DNA from: Bacillota bacterium
Lineage (GTDB): Bacteria; Bacillota; Clostridia; Peptostreptococcales; Anaerovoracaceae
Direction of reading: 5' to 3'
Assembly: GCA_022790955.1 (NCBI GenBank)
Contig: JAAVYD010000070.1
Span: 1-53,379 of the forward strand
DNA length: 53,379 nucleotides
The translations under genes and the position numbers were made by a program. Of the stretch, positions 44,248-52,997 are shown piece after piece. Position 1 is the first letter of the stretch, and the number at the start of each line of letters is the position of its first letter. The notes under the pieces were generated by a model. It did not search any database. It was not told the DNA's origin and was given only the letters and a program-made list of their open reading frames with translations.

Positions 44248-45318
44248 ATGTCATTTTCTGATTATCTTACAAACGAAAACCACAGACAACACATAAATCT
44301 GAGCAGTTATGCATGGTATATCGTATATCATGATATTAATGCCTTCCAATCGGCTCAAAAAGAATATACCCTTTCCGGATTCATAAACCATATATTTATC
44401 AACTTTTATAATCAATCCTGCGCTAATCTTTCTTCTGCATATTCGGCAAAATTTAATGAATATAGCCGTCTTATACACCGCCAATCGAAGCTCGATCTGA
44501 GCGAATCGGAAAAACAGCATTTGATCGAAACGCTGTGCGATTCATACATAAAAGAACAAGCTGACAGGCTTATATCGTTTCCTAAAGGAGAAGGTAAAAA
44601 GATACGGCTGACTAACGAAGTTTATCAGATCATTTCAGGATATACGGATTCCTCTGCCGAATCTCATTATTTTAAAAAACCCGGAATTTTTCTAAAAGCT
44701 ATCATAGAAGAATACAGCAGACTTACATATATAGATCGCGAATTTATTTTTTATAGGAATATAATAGATGAACTGAACAATGCAATATCGCAAAAATGCA
44801 CAATATCTATAAAACTTATTAATGGAAAACAGTTTATTGTTATTCCATATAAAATACTTCCGGACAAAGCCTCCAGCTATAACTATTTTTTGGGATTAGC
44901 CCGTTTTTCCCACCGCGATCCCAAAGTAAAAAATGAATACAATATAGCTTCTTTTAGAGTTTCACGGATAGTGTCAGCGGTATGCAATTATGAAGATAAA
45001 CAATCCATAGATATTGAAACAAGAAAAGGCTTTGAAAAAGCTATCACAGAAAAAGGCATTCAATTTCTTCTTAATGATATTGATGAAATACTTATCAGGC
45101 TTACGTCCGAAGGCATCAAAAAATACAACTCCATGCTCTATCTTCGCCCAGAGTATACAAAAATTATTGATAACGATATTTACGTGTTTCATTCCACTCC
45201 TATGCAAATAGAATTTTATTTTTTTAAGTTCGGAAAGGATGCAGAAATTCTGTTTCCCGCGGAGCTTCGCTCCCGTTTTGCTTACCACCATGCAGAAGCT
45301 ACGGAAATCTACCGCTAA
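44248..45318 (+). CDS. WYL-domain transcriptional regulator
   Basis: A 356-residue protein. The C-terminal half resembles a WYL domain: KCTISIKLINGKQFIVIPYKIL (about residues 188-209, split here), then SSYNYFLGLA, ASFRVSRI and a WYL-C-terminal-like extension ending PAELRSRFAYHHAEATEIYR. The N-terminal segment EYTLSGFINHIFINFYNQ (about residues 38-55) may be a ribbon-helix-helix-like DNA-binding region. WYL proteins are often ligand-sensing regulators of CRISPR and other defence genes. It is divergent from the AT-rich pair and the cas operon, and is preceded by AGGAG. Assignment is by motif recall; the DNA-binding domain type is uncertain. Confidence 0.65.
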   Translation: MSFSDYLTNENHRQHINLSSYAWYIVYHDINAFQSAQKEYTLSGFINHIFINFYNQSCANLSSAYSAKFNEYSRLIHRQSKLDLSESEKQHLIETLCDSYIKEQADRLISFPKGEGKKIRLTNEVYQIISGYTDSSAESHYFKKPGIFLKAIIEEYSRLTYIDREFIFYRNIIDELNNAISQKCTISIKLINGKQFIVIPYKILPDKASSYNYFLGLARFSHRDPKVKNEYNIASFRVSRIVSAVCNYEDKQSIDIETRKGFEKAITEKGIQFLLNDIDEILIRLTSEGIKKYNSMLYLRPEYTKIIDNDIYVFHSTPMQIEFYFFKFGKDAEILFPAELRSRFAYHHAEATEIYR

Positions 45319-45561
45319 TAATCCGCAAAGTTGAAAATGCGGAATTTAACCTTAGCATAAAAATATTCAGACATAGCGTAAGAATAAATATAATATAAAA
45401 AACGCGTCACAAATAATATGAACGAACACCATTATATCTGGACTTTACATTTTATTTTTACGCTGTTATACCGGCGTAAATGGAATTACAACGCTATTTA
45501 TGTTAAAATGTCATAGTATATTAAAATCAGCCCTGACCCGGGCAATATAAGGAGGCATATC

Positions 45562-46311
45562 TTGAGGACAATTATATGGTTTATAAGAGTTTTTTTCTAC
45601 CTCATATCCGCTATCCCGGATATGATGAAAGCTAAAAAACTCAAAAATAATGAGGATACGAGAGCATTCAAAGCCTTAGTGGAACGCCGTGTCCGCCACT
45701 GGGCGCTTAAAATGCTGAAAAATGCAGGAGTTACCGTAGAACTTCACGGTGAAGAAAATCTCACGGGCAGACCCGCTATATACATAGCAAATCACCAGAG
45801 CGATTGGGATATCCCCGTACTCTTAGGTCATCTTGACAGACCTTACGGGCTTGTTTCAAAAGATACTCTTGCGAAAATACCTCTTATAAGAACGTGGATG
45901 CAATATATCGACTGCGTATTCATAGATAGAAAAGACGCCCGTCAATCCCTGCGAATGCTCAACGACGCAGGCAAAAGAATCTCCGAAGGCTCTTCATTTA
46001 TAATATTTCCTGAAGGAACCCGCAGCCGCGGCGACGATATCGGTGAATTTAAACTCGGGGCTTTTAAGACAGCATTCAAATACGGATCTCCTATCATACC
46101 CATCTCAATAGACGGCACATATAAGATTATGGAGGCTAACAACGGCAAATGGATAAAACCAGCGCATGTTATAATGACTGTGCTTCCTGCAGTGGAAACA
46201 GCAGAGCTTGACAAAGAACAGCAAAAAAATCTGCCAGATGAAATTAAGGCTTCTATCCTGAAAGCCCGTGAAGAAAGCCGCAGAATATATAAAACCAATG
46301 ATCTTGTATAA
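45562..46311 (+). CDS. plsC: 1-acyl-sn-glycerol-3-phosphate acyltransferase
   Basis: A 249-residue membrane-associated acyltransferase of phospholipid synthesis, converting lysophosphatidate to phosphatidate. Starts at TTG after GGAGGCATATC. N-terminal hydrophobic segment (about residues 3-17), catalytic NHQSDWD (H-x4-D, about 77-83), VFIDRKD block and FPEGTRSRGDD (about 148-158), then PIIPISIDGTY. Length is normal for the family. Single gene with a strong terminator downstream. Confidence 0.93.
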   Translation: MRTIIWFIRVFFYLISAIPDMMKAKKLKNNEDTRAFKALVERRVRHWALKMLKNAGVTVELHGEENLTGRPAIYIANHQSDWDIPVLLGHLDRPYGLVSKDTLAKIPLIRTWMQYIDCVFIDRKDARQSLRMLNDAGKRISEGSSFIIFPEGTRSRGDDIGEFKLGAFKTAFKYGSPIIPISIDGTYKIMEANNGKWIKPAHVIMTVLPAVETAELDKEQQKNLPDEIKASILKAREESRRIYKTNDLV

Positions 46312-46385
46312 CAACGATTATATTTTATAAAATTTTATATTAAATGTTTTTTCTGCGAATATCTATTTATAGATCTTTAAAACTG

Positions 46386-46435
46386 AACTCCTGAATCCGA
46401 AAATTTTTATTTACGTATTTTCAGATTCAGGAGTT
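46386..46435 (+). terminator. rho-independent terminator after plsC
   Basis: AACTCCTGAATC (46386-46397) pairs with GATTCAGGAGTT (46424-46435), a perfect 12-bp stem followed by a T run. It may also serve the convergent desulfoferrodoxin gene. Confidence 0.8.
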
Positions 46436-46490
46436 TTTTAAATATTATAATTCACACATTCGCTAAATCAATAAAAATGATTCGCGCAGC

Positions 46491-46871
46491 CTACGCCTCA
46501 GCCTTCCAAAGACCATGCAAATTGCAGTACTCATACGCCGCAATAAATTCATCTCCTTCAGAAAGAGCGAATACCGCTTTAGGCGCTTCTCCCGGCTTTA
46601 AAACCTTACGCTGATTGCCCTGTTTCGTTTCAATAGAAATCCACGGAATATAATGCTCCTCCTGAGAAGGATGCTCAACTTCGCCTACAGATACAGTTAC
46701 CTTATTACCTTCAACTGTTACAACTGGAACATGCTTTTCCTGAGCCGCGTCTGTTGTGCCCGGAACCATTTCCTCCATCTTCTGCCCGCAGCACATAACA
46801 GGCACGCCTTTATCCTCAACAAACGCTATAATATTTCCGCAATGAGCGCACTTATAAAATTTCTGAGCCAT
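46491..46871 (-). CDS. dfx: desulfoferrodoxin (class I superoxide reductase)
   Basis: A 126-residue two-domain iron protein that reduces superoxide to hydrogen peroxide without producing oxygen, typical of anaerobes. The N-terminal desulforedoxin-like centre I has Cys8, Cys11, Cys27 and Cys28. Centre II ligands are His47 in EKHVPVV, His67 and His73 in EHPSQEEHYIPW, and Cys116 with His119 in CNLHGLW. All ligands are present, so it should be active. Single gene, cytoplasmic. Confidence 0.95.
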   Translation of the reverse strand: MAQKFYKCAHCGNIIAFVEDKGVPVMCCGQKMEEMVPGTTDAAQEKHVPVVTVEGNKVTVSVGEVEHPSQEEHYIPWISIETKQGNQRKVLKPGEAPKAVFALSEGDEFIAAYEYCNLHGLWKAEA

Positions 46872-47148
46872 ATTTTCTCCTTTAAAATAATTTATATTTT
46901 ACACTGATCTGCATTTGCAGAAACACTGCAAAAAATTTATTATAATTATCTTGAATTAACTGATCCTGATTATTTTATCACAAAAACACCGTTTATTATA
47001 CAAATTTATTTTATCTTTCTTTTCTCTCATAATTTTATCGCCAAATATTTTTTAATTTTGTAAATATAACCCATACATAAATGTTTCTGTAATATTAATA
47101 TTTTACTCCACATTATTACTTAACAGCTCTTTTTTTCAATGAAAACTT

Positions 47149-47158
47149 GCCGATATAA
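47149..47158 (+). promoter_or_regulatory. possible sigma-D (motility) -10 element before yjfB
   Basis: GCCGATATAA closely matches the GCCGATAA -10 of the motility sigma factor and lies 22 bases before the yjfB start. The expected TAAA -35 is not clearly present, so the call is tentative. Confidence 0.4.
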
Positions 47159-47180
47159 TTAACGAAAGGAGTTTGTTATT

Positions 47181-47375
47181 ATGGGTATAGAAAATTCTAT
47201 TGCTGCAGCAAGTGTAAGCATGAGCCAGGCTAAAGTTCAGACCTCGGTTAATATAGCTTTAATGAAAAAATCTATGGATCAGCAGGAAGCAATGGCCGTT
47301 TCTCTGGTTCAGGATATGATGGAATCCATACCTGCACCTGTAGGAACCGGTGATTTCATAGATATACTTGCTTAA
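47181..47375 (+). CDS. yjfB: YjfB family putative motility protein
   Basis: A 64-residue protein matching the small YjfB family: MGIENSIAAASVSMSQAKVQTSVNIALMKK (split here), then the conserved MDQQEAMAVSLVQDMM and a short C-terminus. Family members are linked with flagellar motility by regulation, with no known biochemical activity. It fits the motile lifestyle implied by flagellin and the chemoreceptor. AAAGGAG ribosome site; flanked by a strong terminator. Confidence 0.85.
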   Translation: MGIENSIAAASVSMSQAKVQTSVNIALMKKSMDQQEAMAVSLVQDMMESIPAPVGTGDFIDILA

Positions 47376-47400
47376 TCAAACTATATTTAAATTTTGCCTT

Positions 47401-47440
47401 AAGGTATTAAAGGAAAAAATTTATTTTCCTTTAATACCTT
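47401..47440 (+). terminator. rho-independent terminator after yjfB
   Basis: AAGGTATTAAAGGAAAA pairs with TTTTCCTTTAATACCTT, a 17-bp perfect stem starting 25 bases after the yjfB stop. Confidence 0.75.
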
Positions 47441-47555
47441 ATTTATATTTTATCCACTTTATATGTAAAACGACTTTTTTAAATAAATAACATTAATTTT
47501 AAAAAAACTCTTTACAACAAGCCCAACAATGAGTATAATAATTATTGTTGGTTGT

Positions 47556-47632
47556 GCGCTATTAGCTCAGCTGGATAGAGTAGCACACTACGAATGTGAA
47601 GGTCGTAGGTTCGAATCCTACATGGCGCGCCA
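47556..47632 (+). tRNA. tRNA-Arg (anticodon ACG)
   Basis: Acceptor stem GCGCTAT pairs with ATGGCGC, the D arm is GCTC...GAG, and the T arm is GTAGG-TTCGAAT-CCTAC. The anticodon loop CT-ACG-AA gives ACG, and CCA is encoded (47630-47632). The first anticodon-stem pair appears as a G-A mismatch. The 3' half is the probable attachment site of the integrated element that follows. Confidence 0.93.
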
Positions 47633-47634
47633 GT

Positions 47635-47669
47635 AAAAACCTTGGAATTTCAACAGTTCCAAGGTTTTT
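47635..47669. terminator. terminator between tRNA-Arg and the integrase gene
   Basis: A perfect 13-bp stem, AAAAACCTTGGAA (47635-47647) with TTCCAAGGTTTTT (47657-47669). It works in both directions, for the tRNA and for the convergent integrase. Confidence 0.8.
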
Positions 47670-47719
47670 ATTTTTTATCCGATTTATGCATTAATATCAT
47701 TTTGTGCATTATTTGTGCA

Positions 47720-49088
47720 TTATCGCTTTTCATTTTTTAAAATATCTTCAAGCGTTTCAGCCGCTACCGCGTCGGCTGATTGTATGGCATGGCTGTAAAT
47801 TCGCGCTGTCGTCGTTGCGTCTGCATGACCTAACCTTTTTGCTACTGTCTGCAAATTTGTGCCTGACGCTATTAACAGGCTCGCATTGGTATGACGCAAA
47901 CTATGAAGATGAACAGGCGGTAGCCCGTTACTGTCTATAAATTTGCGGAACCATGCAGACAGCGTATCAGGGTGCATAACTTTACCGTACTGCGTTGTAA
48001 ATATCCAATCTTCATTTTGCCATAAATCCCCTACTTTTAGCCGCCATTCGCTCTGATAAACGCAGTATTTCCTGAGTATCGACAAAACCCCCTGTCGACA
48101 CTTTTATAATGCGCTGAGATGTCGCATTTTTGGTTTCATCTTCAAACACTCCCATATCAGAGTTATATAAAACAGAACGCTTTACCGCTATAGTATTATT
48201 ATCAAAATTTATATCGTCCCACTTTAAACCTAACATCTCGCCGCGGCGAAAACCTGTATAAAGCAGCATATAAATAGCGGTTTTATACTGTAAAGGCTCA
48301 TTTTCAAGTGCTTCAAGCATTTCTACGGCTTGGTATTCGTCAAGATATACAGCTTCTTTTTTCTGAACTTTTGGAGCTTCTACGCGTTCAGCAGGATTAG
48401 AGGGGATTATTTGCCATTTTACGGCTTTAGACATGATTGAAGAAATAATACGATGATGGCTTAGAATGGTTTCCTGAGATAAAACGTGCTCGGATTCTGA
48501 AATATTAAACAATTCTTGCAGAGGGATTTCCAGAGCTTCAGACAATTTTAACGCCGGCTTTTCCTGAATATATTTACCGTTTACAAGCTGCCTTACAGCG
48601 TATTCAGAAACGCCGCAGGACTTGGCAAGAGCAGAACGGGTAAAACCTTTCGTTGCAATCAGATTATCAAAATCCACAGCCGGCGCATATGTTCGGGGGA
48701 TAATAGGATCAGTCAGCGAATTATAAAATTTTATTAAGTGCTGCGGTCTTATTTTATTTATCGGTACATGCCCTACCGCTTTATTTATCCTCTGCATACA
48801 TTCCCGGTATCTTGTCACAGTTCGGGGGCGTAAATGCAACTCTGCATAATTAGTAAACCACTTTTCCGCAAAATCTTTAAACTTTAACCGACCATCGTAT
48901 ACTTCACCATTGCGTACCTGTTCTTCAAATATGGCGGCTTGGTGGTGCGCTTCCTTTTCTGCTTTTTTAGGCGACATACCCTCCGGTATACGCCACGTCA
49001 TACTTTTTTGTATCTGTTTACCAGTCGAATCATATCCGGCAGAACAACGGATAAAATACGAATCTCCACGCTTTTTTACATATGCCAT
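47720..49088 (-). pseudogene. int: tyrosine-recombinase integrase, frameshifted
   Basis: Two overlapping frames make up one phage/ICE-type integrase. The first (48012-49088) carries the N-terminal arm-binding and core domain with the first catalytic Arg in TGFRRGEMLGLKWDD. The second (47720 to about 48085) carries HLHSLRHTNASLL and LGHADATTTARIYSH with the remaining His, Arg, His and Tyr. The break is at a run of five G on the coding strand (48088-48092): removing one base joins the frames as STG-VLSILRKYCVYQSEWRLK. The N-terminal part also contains an inserted XRE-like helix-turn-helix (about residues 139-195). Inactive as written unless the extra base is a sequencing error. Confidence 0.88.
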
Positions 49089-49094
49089 ATGCTT

Positions 49095-49640
49095 TTATTC
49101 CTCCTGTTGTTCCTCTTCAAAAAAAATATCTGTTAATTCTTTTATGCTAATTTCTTTATAAGCATTTATTCTTTCTGTTTTCCATTGATTATAAATATCC
49201 GCACTAATAGTACCTTTTTTATACAAATCATACATAATATCAATATTTTGTAAAATTTTGCATACTCTTTTTTCTGCAATTGCATCATTTGTAACAATTC
49301 CAATAGATCTGCTAAAATCAGATGTACGAACCTCTTGACATTTTGCTTCTAATTTTTCTTTCGCTTCTTCATAAATCTGTATCAAGTCAGCAATAGTATT
49401 TAAATACTCACCTTTTATTTCCCTTCCGCATAACCAATCTATTGAAACAGCGTACTTTTCAGATATTTTTGTCAAAATTAAAATAGGCGGTAAATTAACT
49501 TTTGCTTCATATGACGACATGGAAGATGTGGAAATCCCTATTTCTTTTGCAAATTTACTTTGTGATAAATTGTGTTTTTTTCTTAATTCTTTGAAACGCA
49601 CACTTATAGTATCTTTTAATTTTTGCTCGTCCATTTGCAT
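49095..49640 (-). CDS. XRE-family (cI-like) repressor
   Basis: A 181-residue regulator with an N-terminal helix-turn-helix (HNLSQSKFAKEIGISTSSMSSYE, split here, about residues 20-42), of the phage repressor type, and PPILILTKISEKYAVSIDWLCG after it. The C-terminal half is helical and charged with no peptidase motif, so it is not a LexA-type self-cleaving repressor. Divergent from the Cro-like gene; probably maintains the quiescent state of the integrated element. Confidence 0.85.
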   Translation of the reverse strand: MQMDEQKLKDTISVRFKELRKKHNLSQSKFAKEIGISTSSMSSYEAKVNLPPILILTKISEKYAVSIDWLCGREIKGEYLNTIADLIQIYEEAKEKLEAKCQEVRTSDFSRSIGIVTNDAIAEKRVCKILQNIDIMYDLYKKGTISADIYNQWKTERINAYKEISIKELTDIFFEEEQQEE

Positions 49641-49854
49641 AGCCTTTCGTCACTATTAATATTTACACTCCAATATTATAATGAATTTGTATTAATATCA
49701 AGCATAATTGTATTTTAGTCATTATTATATACTAAAAACATGAAAATGTACGATATTCACATAATCATACAACTTTCTACGATTTTATATTGAAATTCAC
49801 ATTAATATGTAGCATTCTTATTTAAAATAAGAAATTTCATAAAGGAGGTTGCAC
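49641..49854. promoter_or_regulatory. divergent promoter/operator region of the integrated element
   Basis: About 210 AT-rich bases between repressor and Cro-like genes. ATTCACATAAT (49757 area) and ATTCACATTAAT (49795 area) form a pair of near-identical direct sites that could be repressor operators. Two opposing promoters are expected here. Confidence 0.5.
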
Positions 49855-50043
49855 ATGAAAATAAATAAAAAGGCGTTATTTGTCGAAATAGCAAAACAAC
49901 AAATTACAAAAACGGAATTAAGTAAAAAATCGGGGGTAAGTGTAGGAACTTTGTATTCTTTAAAAGGGACTGTTAGCCCTGTAACAGCAGGGAAAATTGC
50001 AGAGGCTTTAAATGTATCTATTGAATCCATTATATGCGAATAA
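49855..50043 (+). CDS. Cro-like XRE-family regulator
   Basis: A 62-residue helix-turn-helix protein. The start is the ATG giving MKINKKALFVEIAK, six bases after GGAGG; a TTG two codons upstream falls next to the ribosome site. The DNA-binding core is ITKTELSKKSGVSVGTLYSLK (about residues 17-37), followed by VSPVTAGKIAEALNVSIESII. Divergent from the repressor, in the position of Cro or of an early activator in satellite elements. Confidence 0.85.
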   Translation: MKINKKALFVEIAKQQITKTELSKKSGVSVGTLYSLKGTVSPVTAGKIAEALNVSIESIICE

Positions 50044-50060
50044 AAGCAAGAGGTGTAACC

Positions 50061-50270
50061 ATGAACAGAATGAGAACGATCCAGCAAGCTATAAACGAGC
50101 TTAAAGCCGAAGACCCTAATACAGCTATTACATATAACTTTTTAAGGTGCTGTATATTGCGCGGTGAACTGCCATTTGTAGCAGTAGGAAAAAAACGGCT
50201 TATAAACATGGACACGCTGGAGGAATTTATAAACAAAAGAAACACTATCATATCAAGGGATACGGAATAA
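50061..50270 (+). CDS. xis: excisionase-like helix-turn-helix protein
   Basis: A 69-residue protein (start at the ATG giving MNRMRTIQQAINE, after AGAGGTG). The pattern ITYNFLRCCILRGELPFVAVGKK then RLINMDTLEEFI is that of MerR/excisionase-type winged helix proteins, in which a GKKRLI-type segment contacts DNA. It would direct excision together with the integrase. Its stop overlaps the next start region, so it is co-transcribed with the primase gene. Symbol reflects predicted role only. Confidence 0.65.
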   Translation: MNRMRTIQQAINELKAEDPNTAITYNFLRCCILRGELPFVAVGKKRLINMDTLEEFINKRNTIISRDTE

Positions 50271-52074
50271 ATGAGCATTTTTAAAGAAAACGCGCTCTCT
50301 TATGCCGGTTTAGGTTTGGCGGTGTTTCCTTTAAAAGCAAAGGGGAAAACGCCCCTTACCTCTCACGGTGTTAAAGACGCGACAAAGGATTTAAAGCAAA
50401 TTGAAAGATGGTGGGATAAATGGCAGGAAGCTAATATCGGAATTGCCACCGGGGAAGCCTCTGCATGGCTTATAGCGATTGATCTTGATGTAAAGCCGGA
50501 TAAAGGGTATTAACGGGCTTAAATCGCTCGAAAAATGGCAATCTGAGCATGGGTTAACACTGCCAGCCGATACATGGGTATCCACAACAGGAAGCGGCGG
50601 AAAACACATATTTTATCGCTATGACAAGCCAATTAAAAATATGGTGGGAATATACCCCGGTGTAGATGTTCGCGCGTCTGGCGGCTATATAGTAGCCCCT
50701 CCGAGTATCCACGAAAACGGGAATCCATATACATGGGATCGCAGTCCGTTTGCATATGCATTAAAGCCCGCTGATGATACAGTGATAAATTTTATTACTA
50801 ATCCTGCCCGTGATAGCTTGGACAAGCCGGATTTTAAACTGCCCGACACAATACCGGAGGGTGGACAAAATACGGCTTTATTTCAGCTTGCTTGCAGTAT
50901 GAGAGCTAAAGGACTTTCCGAAAATGCTATATATAGCGTGATAACTTTAGAAAATGCCGAAAAATGCGTACCGCCTTTACCTGACAGTGAGATTAGCACA
51001 ATCGTAAAAAGCGCATTCAAATACGAACCCGGAACCGCGGCATATTACCGCAGTCAGTCAAAGAAACATAATCTTGACATGGTTACTATGGCTGACGCGT
51101 CAGAAAAAACGCCTGATTGGCTGATACAAGGCTACATACCAAAATACCAGATTACCACTATTGCAGGCGACGGAGGCAGCGGAAAAACTACTGTTTGGTG
51201 CGCATTAGCCGCAGCTATAAGCAGCGGAAAACATAGCTTTTTTGAAAATAGTTGGGAGGAACAATTTCCAAAAGAACCGCAAAAAGTAGTGTTCTTTTCT
51301 GCAGAGGATTCATACGAATATACACTAAAACGCAGATTAAGAAAAAACGGCGCGAATCTGGCTAATATACTCACGATAGATATATCCGATGATCGGTTCC
51401 AGTACGTTAAATTTAACAATGCGTTTCTCGATCAGCTATTAGACCGTTACCGCCCCGCATTATGTATTTTCGATCCAATACAAGCCTTTGTACCGCCCGA
51501 TATACATATGGGCGATAGAAACGCTATGCGGGCGTGTTTAGCTCCCCTTATAGGGTACGGCAAAAAGTATAAAACCACTTTTATTATAATATCGCACGCC
51601 AATAAGCAATCGGGAGTTTGGGGCAGAAAAAGAATCGCGGACAGTGCGGATATATGGGACATTTCGCGCAGTGTTATCATGGCAGGCGAAATCGATAATC
51701 CGGATATACGTTATTTATCCCATGAAAAATCAAATTACAGCCGTACCAGCGATACCATACTATACGCCATAGAAGATGAAATTATCCAGTTTAAAGGCTA
51801 CACCGATAAAAAGGATCGGGACTTTATAGCCTCTGCAAATTATACCAATCGCCAATTACCACAAAGAGAATCAGCCAAAGAATTAATACTTGATTTTCTC
51901 GCTGATAAAGAATCCGTTCCAGTTTCAGAATTAAACGAATATGCGGAAGCTATGAGTATCAGCGAAAGAACATTAGAGCGCGCAAAATCAGATTTGAAAA
52001 AAGAGGGTAAAATAAAAAGCTGGTCGACAGGATTTAATCCTAAAAAATGGTATGTTTCTCTTATAGCCACGTAA
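50271..52074 (+). pseudogene. primase-polymerase/helicase replication protein, frameshifted
   Basis: One gene in two frames. The first part (50271-50513) is the start of a bifunctional primase/polymerase domain (LAVFPLKAKGKTPL, GIATGEASAWLIAIDLDVKPDKG). After an extra base at 50508-50511 the frame continues as GINGLKSLEKWQ ... STTGSGGKHIFYR into the second frame (50641-52074 as an independent ORF), which has GVDVRASGGYIVAPPS. A RepA/DnaB-like AAA ATPase follows with Walker A GDGGSGKTTVW and Walker B LCIFDPIQAF. The C-terminus is a winged-helix-like domain (SISERTLERAKSDLKKEGK). As written it is broken; the shifted site is not a long homopolymer. The product would start replication at the adjacent iterons. 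Confidence 0.85.
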
Positions 52075-52078
52075 AAAA

Positions 52079-52269
52079 TGGCGGAATACGATAAAAACAT
52101 AGTTATATCAATGGTTCTACGTGACCGCCAACGTGGCGGAATACGGGGCATTTGGCGGAATACGTACCGTACTCCGCCAAGGTGGCGGTCACGTACAGCT
52201 CAGTAATATCAACGGTTTTCCCCGTACTCCGCCATATTCTCAGTGTATATAGAAAACTGGTGGAGTACG
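52079..52269. other. iteron-like cluster, probable replication origin of the integrated element
   Basis: Six copies of TGGCGGARTACG or its complement: direct at 52079, 52134, 52153 and a one-mismatch copy at 52258; inverted at 52168-52179 and 52223-52234. Copies at 52153 and 52168 form a near-perfect palindrome. A second pair, ACGTGACCGCCA (52119-52130) and TGGCGGTCACGT (52183-52194), is a perfect inverted repeat enclosing it. The cluster follows the replication gene directly, as in satellite-island origins. Confidence 0.65.
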
Positions 52270-52348
52270 AGAGAAATTTTACGCTAAATAGCCACAATAA
52301 AGCTAAAAGTAATTTTTTCTATACAATCACAGAAAGGAAAGTTTAATT

Positions 52349-52579
52349 ATGTGGGCTTGGATATGTAAAGAATCGGGATTAATAAATATGGATCGCACCG
52401 ATCGGATATGGATACACCGCAGACCGGAAGATTCATATTATTATTTGAAAGCCAGACAAAACGGAACAGAATGTATTATAGATATATTTGACGATTACAA
52501 TTCTGCTATTCGCTATTTGAATAATATAGCCGCAGGTCTGAAAATCGGAGCGGCTGTATTACCTGAACAATATTTATAA
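52349..52579 (+). CDS. hypothetical protein (76 aa)
   Basis: A 76-residue protein (MWAWICKESGLINMDRTDRI...), AGAAAGGAAAG upstream. It has a mixed alpha/beta pattern, with YYYLKARQNGTECIIDIFDDY and SAIRYLNNIAAGL suggesting a small sheet followed by a helix. Not recognised. It is the first of the small accessory genes after the origin-like region of the integrated element. Confidence 0.65.
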   Translation: MWAWICKESGLINMDRTDRIWIHRRPEDSYYYLKARQNGTECIIDIFDDYNSAIRYLNNIAAGLKIGAAVLPEQYL

Positions 52580-52763
52580 GGGCTTCCCCCACAAACGGGG
52601 GAACCCTATTCCGTTGATTATTAGGTGTTGCCAAAATAGCAACTCCTATACAGATTTTCGACCACAAGTGGTCGAAAGATTATGCGTTTAAGAAAAAATA
52701 AATATCAGACATCCCAACAAGTTGGGATGATTCCAATAATAACAGAGTTGCCGCTTATGGCAA
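52580..52763 (+). repeat. run of five short hairpins in non-coding sequence
   Basis: Five consecutive inverted repeats: TTCCCCC/GGGGGAA (52584-52603, extended by GGG/CCC), GTTGC/GCAAC (52627-52643, extended by AGG/CCT), TTTCGACCAC/GTGGTCGAAA (52656-52677), CATCCCAAC/GTTGGGATG (52710-52729) and TTGCC/GGCAA (52748-52763). They have unrelated stems and 2-7 base loops. They lie between two small genes of the integrated element. Confidence 0.8.
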
Positions 52764-52779
52764 AGATATGGAGGAACAC

Positions 52780-52995
52780 ATGAGAGAAATTGAAATATGT
52801 TGCGCATTGCACGAAAACGAACTGAATCTGCAAGAATTACAACAAGCGTATAAAACATTTTCACAAATATTAAACACTATGACCGAAAATAAAAAGGTCA
52901 ACACATTAGATTTATCACATATGGGCTATATACATACTTATATCAGTGAAGCCCTTGCAATCGAACAATTTGCGGAATTATGGGAGGAATGTTAA
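52780..52995 (+). CDS. hypothetical protein (71 aa)
   Basis: A 71-residue, largely helical acidic protein (MREIEICCALHENELNLQEL...). The start is placed at the second ATG, because the upstream in-frame ATG at 52768 is part of the GGAGG ribosome site itself. Possible two-helix hairpin (LNLQELQQAYKTFSQILNTM and YISEALAIEQFAELWEE). Not recognised; probably an accessory gene of the integrated element, followed two bases later by the next gene. Confidence 0.65.
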   Translation: MREIEICCALHENELNLQELQQAYKTFSQILNTMTENKKVNTLDLSHMGYIHTYISEALAIEQFAELWEEC

Positions 52996-52997
52996 AA

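Noticed and set aside
45319..45561. Possible small gene between the WYL regulator and plsC
   Set aside because: Only a short CCGCA/TGCGG hairpin was found; no frame with a ribosome site.
48085..48092. Programmed frameshift to make full-length integrase
   Set aside because: No slippery heptamer with stimulatory structure was seen and integrases of this family are not known to need one; a one-base insertion in a G run is simpler.
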